Positions 8,195 to 18,554 of a stretch of 64,000 nt of DNA are shown piece by piece. Made by a program: the position numbers and the translations under genes. The stretch is from Fimousia sp036311565. Its GTDB lineage: Bacteria > Bacillota > Clostridia > Lachnospirales > Lachnospiraceae. The notes below the pieces were generated by a model. It had not been told where the DNA came from and searched no databases. It saw only the letters and a program-made list of their open reading frames with translations. The stretch spans positions 53,963 to 117,962 of the forward strand of contig JAXJPR010000017.1 in NCBI GenBank assembly GCA_036311565.1. The letters are read 5' to 3'. Position 1 is the first letter of the stretch, and every line of letters begins with the position of its first letter.

Positions 8195-8223
8195 ATTATA
8201 TTCCAACTGAATACAAAAGTCAA
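8195..8223 (-). promoter_or_regulatory. Promoter of the tRNA-Val/tRNA-Met operon
   Basis: A -35 TTGACT (8218-8223), 17-bp spacer and perfect -10 TATAAT (8195-8200) on the minus strand, about 22 bp ahead of the tRNA-Val 5' end. Confidence 0.78.
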
Positions 8224-8241
8224 GCATTTTTTTACATTTTT

Positions 8242-10971
8242 TTATCTTTCTCTTATTTTACTTCCTACGTTGGATTTTTCAACTAAAATTTGCGCATCAA
8301 TTTTTTCCTTTAATTCTGATACATGAGAAATAATTCCTATGGTACAGCCAAAACTGGAAAGTTTTTTCAATGTTTCCACCGCCTGCTCTAGTGATTCTTC
8401 ATCCAAAGATCCAAATCCTTCGTCAATAAATAATACCTCAATTTGAATTCCTCCTGCATAACTTTGTACAATATCACTTAATCCAAGCGCCAAACACAGT
8501 GCTGCTTTAAAAGATTCTCCGCCAGACAAAGATTTCACCGGTCTTTTTTTTCCTGTATAATAATCCAGAACTTCGATATCCAAATGATTTTTTCTCCGTG
8601 CATCACTTAATTCTTCTACTCTGAATAACTCATAGCGCCCATTTGTCATAACAAGCATTCGTTGGTTCGCAGCTTTTAAAACATCATCAAAGTATGCCAT
8701 CAAAACATATTGTTCAAATTTTAAAGCCCTTGCATTTCGACCATTCATAAGAGCGTCTACATCTCCTGCAATTCCATACTGCTCTTCTAACTTCTTTTTC
8801 TGTTTAATTTTGCTCTTTAACGAATTTAATGCATCTTTCGTTTGCTGCATATTTCCATGCAAAATTTTGACTTGACTTTTTAACTTTTGATATTTCTCTT
8901 TAACTTCTTCTTTTTGAGGCAGTTCTTCCTTTAAGACTCTTTCCTTAAGCTGTATGTTCTGTCTGCTTTTTTCTTTTCTTACTGCGCGATTGGCTTCTTC
9001 CTGCTGGAGCAGATGCTGCATTTTTTTATGCTCCTGTTCCCATCGTTTCTGAAAGTCAAGAATTTTTTCTTTTAAATCTTTTATGCTTTTTTGTAAATTT
9101 TTTCGTTCTGGAAGTTCATCTGGAAGTTCTTTGCGCATTACATCAACCATTCCCTTAAGACGAATTACTTCCTCTTGTTTTTTTTGATAAGCTTCCTGCA
9201 AAGAATTTTTTTGGTTTTCATAATCTTCTATTTTACATTCGAACCTCTCACATTTTTTCTGGATTTTCTGATAATATTCTTTGTGTGCTTTTATTTTTGT
9301 CAATTCCTGCTGGTTTTTCTCCAACTGACTGTCTATCAAATCTATTTTTTCTTCAATGGTACATACTCCCAAAATTTGTTCTTTTTCTTTTCGAACTTCT
9401 TTTTCCCATTGCTCTAATGCCTCTTTTTTTCCTTTTGCTGCTGCCAATGCTTTCAAAAATATCTGTTCTTTTTCTTCCCACAAAGTTTTTGCCTGTTCTA
9501 CTTCTTCTTTTAAAGGTACATTTTTAGAAATAGAAGCTTTTTTCGGATGGTTACAAGAACCGCAAACTGGACAGGGTTTGTTTTCTTCTAACGTCTGTGC
9601 CAAAATACCAGCCATCCCGTCTTGAAATTCCATTTGCATTTGTTCATACACAGTTCTTTTTAATATTCTCTCCTGTTTTGCCTCTATATACGCCTTCTGA
9701 ACTATATACAGTTCTTTTTCCATGGATTCTTTTTTCTGTAATTTCTCATGAAGATTATAAATTTGATTTCTTTCTCGCCCCAGTTTTTCCTGTAGAGCAG
9801 ATACATTCGCCTCTTCTATCAGTATTTCTGATTGTAACTTTAGTTCATTTTTCCATTGTTCCACTTGAATTCTATCTTTTTTTATTTGACTTTCTATTTC
9901 TGACACCTTTTCTTGTTTACTTCTTGTTTTTTCCAATGCCAGACTAAGCTCATTTTCTTTTTGTTCAATTTTTTCCAATCGAAGAATCCACTGTTCTTTC
10001 TCCTGCAATTTTCGTTTCTTTTCTTCCTGTTCTGTCTGTTCTAATTCTAACTGATGAATCCATTCTGTCTGCTGCTTTTTTTGTAATTTTAATGCATTTT
10101 GTTCTTCTTTTAAAATTTCTATTTCCTGCTTCACTTGATTCCATTGTTTTTGTAATTCTTCCTGCATCTCAATCTTTTGCATAATTTCTTCTAGCTGCAA
10201 CATTTTAGCTTCGCTAAAATCAGCCTCTTTTTTCCACTTGCACCATTCTTTTGATACTAACTCTGCAAATAATCCAAAATCTTTTCTTTCCCTGGCACAA
10301 CTAAATTCTTCTCCCTCTACAGGAATCCTGTCTGTTGCTTCTTCCATTTTAAAATCCAGTTCTCTAATTTGATTTTTTAACGTTCTCGCCTTTTCACCTG
10401 CTAATATCTGGAGCTTTTCATAAATCTGGGTCTGGAAAATATTTCTTAAAATTTCCACTCTTTCATTCACTTTTTTGTTATCATCTACAATTAGCAGTTT
10501 TTGAAATTCTCCCTGGGCAATCATGGAAAGTTGTTTAAACTGACGATAATCAATGGCTAAAATTTCTTTCACCTTATCATTAACTTTTCCTACACCGGTA
10601 ACAATACGATCCCCATCCCATAATACAGCCTCTTCATTCGTTGCAATCAGCCCTTTTCCTCTCTTTTTCGGTCTCATATATTTAGGGCTTCTTTTAATCT
10701 TATATTCTTTATCTTTATGCGAAAAGCAAAATTCTACATAAGTATCCGTAGAAACATCTGCAAAATCACTGCGCAAAGATTCTTTTGAACGAATACTCCC
10801 ACTGACTTCTCCATAAAGAGCATAAGCAATGCCATCAAAAATCGTTGTTTTTCCACTTCCAGTAGGACCGGTAATTAAAAATATTCCCGCTTCATTATAT
10901 TTAGCAAAGTCAATATGCTCTTTTCCTGCATATGGTCCCCATCCACTTAATGTAATAGAAAACGGTTTCAT
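8242..10971 (-). CDS. sbcC: SbcC-like SMC-family exonuclease ATPase subunit
   Basis: A 909-residue Rad50/SbcC protein, the ATPase and coiled-coil partner of SbcD in a nuclease that cleaves hairpins and protein-blocked DNA ends. Walker A is GPTGSGKTT near residue 37. A very long Glu/Lys/Gln-rich coiled coil spans about 180-780 and is interrupted near 470 by the zinc hook CPVCG. The ABC signature SLSGGES is near 815 and Walker B VLFIDEGFGSLD near 850. The ATG overlaps the sbcD stop by 4 nt. Confidence 0.95.
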   Translation of the reverse strand: MKPFSITLSGWGPYAGKEHIDFAKYNEAGIFLITGPTGSGKTTIFDGIAYALYGEVSGSIRSKESLRSDFADVSTDTYVEFCFSHKDKEYKIKRSPKYMRPKKRGKGLIATNEEAVLWDGDRIVTGVGKVNDKVKEILAIDYRQFKQLSMIAQGEFQKLLIVDDNKKVNERVEILRNIFQTQIYEKLQILAGEKARTLKNQIRELDFKMEEATDRIPVEGEEFSCARERKDFGLFAELVSKEWCKWKKEADFSEAKMLQLEEIMQKIEMQEELQKQWNQVKQEIEILKEEQNALKLQKKQQTEWIHQLELEQTEQEEKKRKLQEKEQWILRLEKIEQKENELSLALEKTRSKQEKVSEIESQIKKDRIQVEQWKNELKLQSEILIEEANVSALQEKLGRERNQIYNLHEKLQKKESMEKELYIVQKAYIEAKQERILKRTVYEQMQMEFQDGMAGILAQTLEENKPCPVCGSCNHPKKASISKNVPLKEEVEQAKTLWEEKEQIFLKALAAAKGKKEALEQWEKEVRKEKEQILGVCTIEEKIDLIDSQLEKNQQELTKIKAHKEYYQKIQKKCERFECKIEDYENQKNSLQEAYQKKQEEVIRLKGMVDVMRKELPDELPERKNLQKSIKDLKEKILDFQKRWEQEHKKMQHLLQQEEANRAVRKEKSRQNIQLKERVLKEELPQKEEVKEKYQKLKSQVKILHGNMQQTKDALNSLKSKIKQKKKLEEQYGIAGDVDALMNGRNARALKFEQYVLMAYFDDVLKAANQRMLVMTNGRYELFRVEELSDARRKNHLDIEVLDYYTGKKRPVKSLSGGESFKAALCLALGLSDIVQSYAGGIQIEVLFIDEGFGSLDEESLEQAVETLKKLSSFGCTIGIISHVSELKEKIDAQILVEKSNVGSKIRER

Positions 10972-12113
10972 TTTATTTCCTCCTCTATTTCTTCTAATAG
11001 TTCTTTCATATACAGACTGCGCTTTTTATCCTTTTCTCCCCTTATTTCTTCCAAGAAGGTATCAAACAATTCTAATGGTGAACGTTCTTTTCCTTTGACT
11101 TCTTCGATTTTCTTTTCATATTTTTGTTCATTTTTCATAAATCGCACTTGCATCAGATTTGGATATACACGCCGAAGCATAGCGGCTGGTTCTACCATTT
11201 CTTCTTCATCTGTCAATAAAACAGCTACATAATCGTTAGTATTGGCCAGACATGCGATTTCTTCCGACATTAACTCCTGACACTTTCCTTTGATCCTTCT
11301 CATATCCCGCAATGGAGAAAATGGCAATAATTCAATAGAAACCGAACCTTTTTCTTTCAATTCAATAAATACCGCTGATTTTTTATGGAACTCTTCTGAA
11401 AATGAATATTTTAATAAAGAACCTGCATATCTTGTGGTATTTCTTCCCACTTTTTGTGGCCCATGAATATGACCGAGTGCTGCATAATCAAATTCTTCAA
11501 AGAAATCTGCAGATACCTGCTCTACTCCTCCTATGGAAAGCGCCATTTCTGAATCACATGTTTCCACTTTATTACCAGACGAGGTAACAAACAAATGCGT
11601 TACTAATATGTTTCTGATTGATGTATCTACTTGTGTTTCTTTCAGCAGGCACCGGATTACATCTTCATAACCCGTTCCCCGCTCAAGGTCAAACATTGCT
11701 TTTCCTTCTGGCAGTCGAAAAAACGGCAGGAGATAAATTCTTACTTTTCCATATTCATCTTCCTGTTCAATATATGGAATCTTTCTTTCTAATTCTCCCT
11801 GAATATAAATCTGCTTTTTTTTAAGAATTCGGTTTCCAAAGCTCAATCGTTCTTTTGAATCATGATTTCCTGCAACAATATAAACCGTAATCTGTAATTT
11901 TTCTAATTGAAATAAAAATTCATCAAATAATTCTACCGCATCCACAGATGGTATCGACCGGTCATAAATATCACCAGCCAATAATATTCCATCAACCTCA
12001 TGTTCTTGCGCCATGCTGATCACTTGTGAAAGCACATACTTCTGATCTTCAATCATAGAAAAACCATTTACGCTTTTCCCTAAATGAAGATCGCTCAAAT
12101 GTAAAAATCTCAT
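10968..12113 (-). CDS. sbcD: SbcD-like exonuclease nuclease subunit
   Basis: A 381-residue calcineurin-like phosphoesterase. Its metal-site motifs appear in order: LHLSDLHLGK (3-12), LLAGDIYDR (about 45-53), VAGNHDSKERL (about 79-89), NILVTHLF (about 168) and ALGHIHGPQ (about 212). It is the Mre11-type nuclease partner of SbcC, encoded directly upstream with a 4-nt overlap. The C-terminal region is helical and charged, as expected for the SbcC contact. Confidence 0.95.
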   Translation of the reverse strand: MRFLHLSDLHLGKSVNGFSMIEDQKYVLSQVISMAQEHEVDGILLAGDIYDRSIPSVDAVELFDEFLFQLEKLQITVYIVAGNHDSKERLSFGNRILKKKQIYIQGELERKIPYIEQEDEYGKVRIYLLPFFRLPEGKAMFDLERGTGYEDVIRCLLKETQVDTSIRNILVTHLFVTSSGNKVETCDSEMALSIGGVEQVSADFFEEFDYAALGHIHGPQKVGRNTTRYAGSLLKYSFSEEFHKKSAVFIELKEKGSVSIELLPFSPLRDMRRIKGKCQELMSEEIACLANTNDYVAVLLTDEEEMVEPAAMLRRVYPNLMQVRFMKNEQKYEKKIEEVKGKERSPLELFDTFLEEIRGEKDKKRSLYMKELLEEIEEEIK

Positions 12114-12138
12114 AGGCTCTCTCCTAAATAAATGCTTC

Positions 12139-12969
12139 CTAATTCAATACAAATTTTTCAATGGCTTTTGCCACACCATCCTCGTCATTGGTATCTGTAA
12201 TATAATCTGCAATGGCTTTCACCTCATCTACAGCATTTCCCATGGCAATTGAAAATCCTGCCACTTCCAACATTGCTAAATCATTATTAGCATCTCCACA
12301 TGCCATGACTTCCTCTTTTGTAAGACCTAATACCTGAATCAGCTGCTCCAACGCTAATCCCTTAGTACATCCCGCTTTTCCCATTTCCAGATTATTAACA
12401 AGCGAGCTAACTGGCTCCGCAATTTTAGTCGCTTTAAACTCTTTCCTTGCCTGTTCCCTTAAATCAAGGTCTTGAAAGAACATATTTATTTTCTCCACAC
12501 TCATTTTGTGTTCAATAATAAAATCCGTCAATCTTCCCGCAATGCTCTTTCTTGTATTGCGGACCAGCATTTGTATTGGTTCCTCTATAATATATTCTTC
12601 TATTTTGTCTAAAAATTTCTTTTCACAATAACCCATTCCACCAGCATAAATATCATAGGCAGCATCATATTTTTCACATATTTTCAACAGCTGTATCACT
12701 TCTTTCACACTAAAATGATTGGCTACCAGAACTTTTCCTTCCTGACAGTCATAGCAGGTCGCTCCATTGCAAAAAATTCCATAACGAACTCCCAAATCTT
12801 TTAATTCCTTTGGAAGTCCATTGATTGCTCTTCCTGTTGCCGGCAGAATGATGGCCCCTCGTTCCTGAGCCTGTTTTAGAATTTCCATTGTTTTTTTTGA
12901 ACACTGTTTCTTTGAATTCAGCAATGTTCCATCCATATCAATTGCAATCAATTTGATTTTCTTCATCAT
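12139..12969 (-). CDS. HAD-IIB (Cof-type) sugar/nucleotide phosphatase
   Basis: A 276-residue HAD hydrolase of the Cof subfamily. IAIDMDGTLLNS (motif I) is near the N-terminus, LPATGRAINGLP (motif II) near 41, and the late GDANNDLAMLEVAGFSIAMGNA motif near 220. The large C2-type cap lies between motifs II and III. Such enzymes dephosphorylate sugar phosphates, FMN or similar; the substrate cannot be read from the sequence. It lies between sbcD and recJ with short gaps on the same strand, so they are probably co-transcribed. Confidence 0.88.
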   Translation of the reverse strand: MMKKIKLIAIDMDGTLLNSKKQCSKKTMEILKQAQERGAIILPATGRAINGLPKELKDLGVRYGIFCNGATCYDCQEGKVLVANHFSVKEVIQLLKICEKYDAAYDIYAGGMGYCEKKFLDKIEEYIIEEPIQMLVRNTRKSIAGRLTDFIIEHKMSVEKINMFFQDLDLREQARKEFKATKIAEPVSSLVNNLEMGKAGCTKGLALEQLIQVLGLTKEEVMACGDANNDLAMLEVAGFSIAMGNAVDEVKAIADYITDTNDEDGVAKAIEKFVLN

Positions 12970-12981
12970 TTCTCTCCTAAT

Positions 12982-14745
12982 TTATACCATGTAGTTTTGA
13001 ATAATAATCTGTATGGTGCATCTTCCCTGAAATTCATTTAAATTTGGATAATAGGTACATGTAATATAAATATTTTGATCTTTCCCGCTATACATCCGAT
13101 CTACTTCCTGTCTTCCATGTTTTAAAACCAATTTTTCTTCAAATTCATCCACACCTTGAAATAATAGAGCATCCAAAATTTTTCCGCTTTGATTTTGAAC
13201 CTTCATTTTCAACACGTTTTTCTTTGCTCCTAGTCTTCGTGCACTGACAATATGCAGATGTTTCTCTGCAAATATCGGTTTCGGATTTTCTTTTCCAAAT
13301 GGTTCTAACATCTCCAGCTGCTCAATTAGATCCACATGAATATAATCAATCGGCATAGGCACATCAATGGATACTTTCCTCGTCAGTTCTTTTTCGGTAA
13401 GTTTTGCATTATCATTCAATCGTTTTCGAAACTCATTGATATTTTCTTCGCATAATGACATCCCAGCAGCCATTGGATGACCACCAAATTTCAGCATCAA
13501 ATCTTTTACTTCATTCAGTGCTTCAAACATGTGATATCCTTCAATGGATCTTCCAGAACCTTTTACTGCTCCATCCGCCTTCGTCAAAACAATGGTAGGT
13601 TTATAATACCGTTCTTTTAATCTTCCTGCAATAATTCCAGCCAAACTTTCATGACAATCTGGCAAATATACCACCAAAACAAGATCCTCTTTCAATCCCT
13701 GCTGCTGGACAATCTCAAATCCTGCTTTTACACCATCTTCTGTCATACGCTTTCGTTCTTCATTTAAATCTTTTAGTTTCTGTGCCACGGTCATTGCTTT
13801 TTCTGTATTCTTTTCCATCAGCAATCTGACTGCCCATTCCGCAGAGTCTAAACGCCCAGTTGCATTGATACATGGACCGATTACAAATCCAAGTTGATAT
13901 GAAGTAATTTTTTTCTCTAATAGACCATTCACCTCTAAAAGTGCCTGCAATCCTGGATTTTTAACATCCGGTATCCGTTCCAATCCAATTCTCACGAGAG
14001 AACGATTTTCTCCTGTTAAGTCTACCACATCACAAACGGTAGCAATTGCAGCAAACGGTACAAATTCTTCATAAGCATCCGAAGAAAATCCCACATATTC
14101 ATATAACACCTGTACCAGTTTCATTGCCACTACTGCTCCACAAAGTTTATCAAATGGATAGGCACAGTCAGGCTGTTTGGGATTAACAATTGCATCTGCT
14201 TCTGATGACAGATATCGTTTCTCTTCTCCAATCATCTCATAAGGAATATCATGATGATCTGTCACTACGATAGTCAACCCTAATTGCTTTCCATATGCAA
14301 TCTGAGGAATTGCAGCAATCCCATTATCACAAGTTACAATGGTATCAATGCCATCTTCCTTTGCCTGCTTTATCAACCGTTCGTTCACGCCATACCCATC
14401 TGTAATTCTGTCCGGTATACAAAAATCAGCATCCATACCACATTTTCGAAAAGCTGTCCACAAAATATAATTAGAAATCACACCATCTACATCATAATCC
14501 GAAATAATTCTTATTCTTTTCTTCTCATTTCTTTTCTCTATTAAAATCTTGGCAGCTTTTTTTACATCTTTTAGCATATGTGGATCATTCAAAGAATTTA
14601 AATCTCCATGAAGGTATTCTTCAATTGCATCTTCCCCTATAATATCACGATTCCGTATAATTCTTGCAATGACTGGATCAATATGAAATTTTTTTCCTAT
14701 ACTAAAAAAATCTGCCTTTTTCGCTTGTACAAACCACTGTTCCAT
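12982..14745 (-). CDS. recJ: Single-stranded-DNA-specific exonuclease RecJ
   Basis: A 587-residue DHH-family 5'-3' exonuclease of recombination and mismatch repair. DHH motifs: ISDYDVDGVISNY near 62-74, DTIVTCDNGIA near 135, VVTDHHDIPYE near 160, and the DHHA1-domain FGGHPMAAGMSL near 420. The C-terminal OB-like region completes the family length. It follows the secDF terminator and is the first gene of recJ-HAD-sbcD-sbcC. Confidence 0.95.
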   Translation of the reverse strand: MEQWFVQAKKADFFSIGKKFHIDPVIARIIRNRDIIGEDAIEEYLHGDLNSLNDPHMLKDVKKAAKILIEKRNEKKRIRIISDYDVDGVISNYILWTAFRKCGMDADFCIPDRITDGYGVNERLIKQAKEDGIDTIVTCDNGIAAIPQIAYGKQLGLTIVVTDHHDIPYEMIGEEKRYLSSEADAIVNPKQPDCAYPFDKLCGAVVAMKLVQVLYEYVGFSSDAYEEFVPFAAIATVCDVVDLTGENRSLVRIGLERIPDVKNPGLQALLEVNGLLEKKITSYQLGFVIGPCINATGRLDSAEWAVRLLMEKNTEKAMTVAQKLKDLNEERKRMTEDGVKAGFEIVQQQGLKEDLVLVVYLPDCHESLAGIIAGRLKERYYKPTIVLTKADGAVKGSGRSIEGYHMFEALNEVKDLMLKFGGHPMAAGMSLCEENINEFRKRLNDNAKLTEKELTRKVSIDVPMPIDYIHVDLIEQLEMLEPFGKENPKPIFAEKHLHIVSARRLGAKKNVLKMKVQNQSGKILDALLFQGVDEFEEKLVLKHGRQEVDRMYSGKDQNIYITCTYYPNLNEFQGRCTIQIIIQNYMV

Positions 14746-14793
14746 ATACTATCCTTTCACAAATAAAGCGCTATGTCCGCTCTTTCTTATTAT

Positions 14794-14830
14794 AAAAAAA
14801 GGAGGAAGGACCTTATGGTCTTCCTCTCCT
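14794..14830 (-). terminator. Terminator of the scfA-scfB-secDF operon
   Basis: On the minus strand GGAGAGGAAGACC and GGTCCTTCCTCC form a GC-rich hairpin with a bulge and TTATGG loop region, followed by TTTTTTT. It lies just after the secDF stop codon. Confidence 0.88.
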
Positions 14831-14835
14831 TGTTC

Positions 14836-17082
14836 TTATTGACGTCTTTTCTGCCTTTTTCCTGTTCGTTTTGCAGATTTCTTATTTTCTTTTGAACCTA
14901 AGATTTGCCTTGGTCTATCTCCCGCATTAGAGTCCGCTTTTTTCTTTCCTTTTACATTTTTCGTAAAAAAATACCAGACTGGACCAGTAATGCATACGGA
15001 AGAATATGCACCACAAACAATACCTGCCATTAAAGTAAGTGCAAATTCACGAATGCTGGAAGATCCCCATACAAATAAACAAAATACCATGATCAATGTA
15101 GTAATGGATGTGTTCATAGTTCTTGTAAATGTCTGATTAATGCTCGTATTTACAACATCTTCCAATGATTCACCTTCCATTGCTTTTAAATTTTCACGAA
15201 TACGGTCAAAGATAATAATAGTTGCATTGATGGAATAACCCACAATTGTCAGCATACATGCAATAAAGTTACTTCCAACAGATAATCTTCCAACAGAATA
15301 TACCGTTAGTACAACCAATACGTCATGAATCAAAGCTAATACTGCACTTCCTCCAAAACGAATATCCTTAAAACGGAATGCAATATAAATCAACATACAA
15401 ATAGTAGCAATCACTACTGCAACGACTGCATCTTTCTGCATTTCTGAACTAATGGTAGAGCTAATATTTTCGCAAGCGATACTTTTTGCATCATAATTTT
15501 TCGTTAATTTATTTTCTAGTTCTTCACGCTGTTCTAAAGTCAAAGTAACTGTTTTTACAATCATCTGATTGCTGTCTGTAACTTTTTGTGTCTGCACAGA
15601 AGATGATTCTGATACATCTTCATACAAATCGATAACATCTTTTTCTAAATCACTATCTAATTTTACATTTTTATTAAATGTAATAGTTGAAGAAGTTCCT
15701 CCAGAAAATTCCAGACTGTAATTTAAAATATGCCCAATGTCTTTATCTGCTTTATTGATTGGCATAAATGCAAACCCGGCTAAAATTACAACCAAAGATA
15801 AAACCATATATTTTTTGCTAAGTTTTACATAGTTAATCTGTCTGCCTTCTTTTATCTTTCCATAATATTTAGTATCTTTAAATCCAAAATAATAAAAAGC
15901 ATAAGCCAGAATTTTACTTACTACTAATGCAGTAAACATAGAAATCACAATACCAATAGCTAACGTTTGTGCAAACCCTTTTACAGATCCTGACCCTTTA
16001 AACCATAAAACTGCTGCAGCAATTAATGTTGTAATATTTCCATCTAAAATAGCAGAACTTGCTTTACTAAATCCTTCTTTGATGGATGACAGAACGCTTT
16101 TTCCTGTGGCTATTTCTTCTCTGATACGGGTATAAATAATAATATTCGCATCGACCGCCATACCAATTGTAAGAATAATACCCGCAAGCCCTGGCAGAGT
16201 CAAAGTAATATTAAATCCATTCAATGCAAGTAATGTCATAATAATATATGTAATCAATGCAATACTTGCACAAAAACCTAGAATCAGATAAATAACAATC
16301 ATGAACAATGCTACAAGTGCAAGACCAATAACTCCTGCTTTTAATGTGGATTCAATTGCATTTGCTCCTAATTTTGCAGATACTACATTGGAACTTAATT
16401 CCTTTAATTCTACTGGTAAAGCACCAATCCGAATAGAAGAAGCCAGATTTTCTGCTGACTCAAAACTTTCCATTCCTTCGATGATACACTCACCATTTGT
16501 AATTTCTGTGTTTACAGTTGGAGCACTAACAATTTCATTGTCATAAATAATATAAATCTGCTGTCCTAAAAACTCTTTTGTTGCTGTTGCAAAGGCCTTT
16601 GTTCCTTTTTTATCAAATTCCAATGCTACATAATACTTCTTTGTACCATTGTCATCACCAGTCTGTGCCTCTGCTGATTTTACGTTAGAACCTGTTAATA
16701 CTATATTTCCATCTGGAGTCATAAAACTTAAGGTTCCAGGTTGTCCAAGTTCTTCCAGAATTGCATTGGCATCGGTCACCCCCGGAATCTCAATTTTAAT
16801 TCGGTTATCACCCTCTTGGTACACTTCTGATTCTGTGCTATAACCATCTACACGTTTCTGTAACTTATAAATGGTATCATCCATATCTTCCTGTGATATG
16901 TCATCTCCTTGTACCTCATAAGTAATACTTACTCCTCCAGCCAGATCGAGTCCTAAATCAATGTTTTTCGCACTTCCGGTATGCTTCTTACCAATCCCCT
17001 GATAACTAATAAAGCCTCCAACGATTGTAAGAATCATCACAAGCAGAAAACCTAAAATGACTTTTCTCTTATTTTTCTTCAT
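14836..17082 (-). CDS. secDF: Fused protein translocase subunit SecDF
   Basis: A 748-residue fusion of SecD and SecF, the proton-driven factor that aids Sec export. The SecD half has an N-terminal helix, the large extracytoplasmic domain (LGLDLAGGVSITYEV near 42; the P1 head region to about 225) and five more helices including the conserved AGIILTIGMAVDANIII. The SecF half begins about residue 425 with LEFSGGTSSTITF and ends with VGYSINATIIIFDRIREN and further helices. The basic C-terminal tail is Lys/Arg-rich. The fused form is typical of Bacillus and many Clostridia. It starts 20 nt after scfB. Confidence 0.95.
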   Translation of the reverse strand: MKKNKRKVILGFLLVMILTIVGGFISYQGIGKKHTGSAKNIDLGLDLAGGVSITYEVQGDDISQEDMDDTIYKLQKRVDGYSTESEVYQEGDNRIKIEIPGVTDANAILEELGQPGTLSFMTPDGNIVLTGSNVKSAEAQTGDDNGTKKYYVALEFDKKGTKAFATATKEFLGQQIYIIYDNEIVSAPTVNTEITNGECIIEGMESFESAENLASSIRIGALPVELKELSSNVVSAKLGANAIESTLKAGVIGLALVALFMIVIYLILGFCASIALITYIIMTLLALNGFNITLTLPGLAGIILTIGMAVDANIIIYTRIREEIATGKSVLSSIKEGFSKASSAILDGNITTLIAAAVLWFKGSGSVKGFAQTLAIGIVISMFTALVVSKILAYAFYYFGFKDTKYYGKIKEGRQINYVKLSKKYMVLSLVVILAGFAFMPINKADKDIGHILNYSLEFSGGTSSTITFNKNVKLDSDLEKDVIDLYEDVSESSSVQTQKVTDSNQMIVKTVTLTLEQREELENKLTKNYDAKSIACENISSTISSEMQKDAVVAVVIATICMLIYIAFRFKDIRFGGSAVLALIHDVLVVLTVYSVGRLSVGSNFIACMLTIVGYSINATIIIFDRIRENLKAMEGESLEDVVNTSINQTFTRTMNTSITTLIMVFCLFVWGSSSIREFALTLMAGIVCGAYSSVCITGPVWYFFTKNVKGKKKADSNAGDRPRQILGSKENKKSAKRTGKRQKRRQ

Positions 17083-17102
17083 GGTTTCTCCCTTTCATGA
17101 TT

Positions 17103-18452
17103 TTATTCTGCTAATGCAGCTTTTATCATTAATGCGCATTCTACTCTCTTTCGTTCCATTTCACAACCAATGTCATACGCATCATTCAATGTTCCATGGA
17201 ATTTATAAGAATTAGCTGCACAGCCTCCACTGCAGTAAAATCTGGCAAAGCAATCTTTACATTTTTCTTTTGTATATACGTTGCATCCTTTAAAGTCATC
17301 TACCAGATCTTTTCTCTGAATGCCATCATATACATTACCTAAAAGATAATCTTCTTCCCCTACAAACTGATGGCATGGGTATAAATCGCCCCATGGCGTT
17401 ACTGCCAGATATTCTGTTCCTGATCCACATCCAGACAAACGTTTGGCTACACATGGACCTCCAGTTAAATCAATCATATAGTGGAAAAATGTAAAACCTC
17501 TTCCTTCTTTTTCCCTCTGAATCATTTCTTTTGCCAATAAATCATATTGTTCAAATATCTTTGGAAGATCTTCTTTTCGAATTGCATAAGATTCTTCATC
17601 TTCAGCTACAACTGGTTCCACTGATATTTCATCAAACCCCATATCTGCCATATGAAGAACATCTTCACAGAAATCCAAATTATTTCTTGTAAAGGTTCCT
17701 CTTACATAATAGCTCTTATTACCTCTTAATTTTGCAAATTTCTGAAATTTTGGAAGGATAATATCATAACTTCCTTTTCCATTTGGAGTAGGTCTCATTA
17801 AATCATGAATTTCTTTTCTTCCATCAATGCTCAACACAACATTACTCATCTCTTTATTAGCAAATTCCATAATTTCATCATTTAATAACATACCATTGGT
17901 CGTTAATGTAAAGCGGAATTTCTTATTGTGTTCTTTTTCCAGACTTCTTCCATAAGCTACAATTTCTTTTACTACGTCAAAATTCATCAATGGTTCTCCA
18001 CCAAAGAAATCCACTTCTAAATTGACACGGTTTCCAGAATTAGCCACGAGAAAATCCAATGCTTTCTTTCCAACTTCTGCACTCATTAACGAGCGATCAC
18101 CTTTATATTCTCCTTCTTCTGCAAAGCAATATTTGCAGGCAAGGTTACAGTCATGCGCAATATGTAAACACAGAGCTTTCACAACAGTAGAACGCTTTTT
18201 AACATCAAAAATATAGTCTTTATAAATGTCCTCTGTGAAAAGCATTCCTTCTTCTTTTAATTCTTTTACTTCTTCAATGACTTCCCGTACTTCTTTTTCT
18301 TCATACTGGGACAGTTTTTTTACAATTTCATCTTCACTATTATCTTCAAATAATGCAATGACATCATAACTCAAATCATCAACAACATGAACAGATCCGC
18401 TGCACACATCCAATACCATATTGTATCCATTATTCTTATACTGATGTACCAC
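17103..18452 (-). CDS. scfB: SCIFF peptide radical SAM maturase (thioether-forming)
   Basis: A 449-residue radical SAM/SPASM enzyme. Residues about 1-80 look like a peptide-binding RRE-type domain. The radical SAM cluster motif is HDCNLACKYCF at about 103-112, followed by DFFGGEPLMNF. The C-terminal SPASM region carries many cysteines for auxiliary Fe-S clusters (GCGSGTEYLAV through CKDCFARFYCSGGCAANS). The family (TIGR03974 type) installs thioether bridges on the six-Cys SCIFF peptide, which is encoded immediately upstream. This pairing makes the assignment firm. The fate of the modified peptide is not known from the sequence. Confidence 0.96.
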   Translation of the reverse strand: MVHQYKNNGYNMVLDVCSGSVHVVDDLSYDVIALFEDNSEDEIVKKLSQYEEKEVREVIEEVKELKEEGMLFTEDIYKDYIFDVKKRSTVVKALCLHIAHDCNLACKYCFAEEGEYKGDRSLMSAEVGKKALDFLVANSGNRVNLEVDFFGGEPLMNFDVVKEIVAYGRSLEKEHNKKFRFTLTTNGMLLNDEIMEFANKEMSNVVLSIDGRKEIHDLMRPTPNGKGSYDIILPKFQKFAKLRGNKSYYVRGTFTRNNLDFCEDVLHMADMGFDEISVEPVVAEDEESYAIRKEDLPKIFEQYDLLAKEMIQREKEGRGFTFFHYMIDLTGGPCVAKRLSGCGSGTEYLAVTPWGDLYPCHQFVGEEDYLLGNVYDGIQRKDLVDDFKGCNVYTKEKCKDCFARFYCSGGCAANSYKFHGTLNDAYDIGCEMERKRVECALMIKAALAE

Positions 18453-18513
18453 GATTCATTCTCCTTTAGTTCTCTTTATTCATTCGAGCATAGTGTTTTT
18501 GTAACACAATGAT

Positions 18514-18541
18514 GTGGAGGCGCCCAAAAGTGCGCCTCCAC
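18514..18541 (-). other. Stable intercistronic hairpin between scfA and scfB
   Basis: A perfect 10-bp GC-rich stem (GTGGAGGCGC with GCGCCTCCAC) and 8-nt loop sits 13 nt after the scfA stop. On the transcribed strand it is followed by CATCATTG and not by a U-tract, so it looks like an RNA-stabilising or partial-termination element rather than a standard terminator. It could keep the peptide transcript more abundant than that of the maturase. Confidence 0.7.
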
Positions 18542-18554
18542 TTCTTTTATGTTC

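Noticed and set aside
8045..8326. Open frame on + across the tRNA genes
   Set aside because: It reads through two well-folded tRNAs and has no family match.
9175..9947. Several open frames on + opposite sbcC
   Set aside because: They are antisense to the Glu/Lys-rich coiled coil; composition is Phe/Leu-rich as expected from shadowing, with no ribosome sites.
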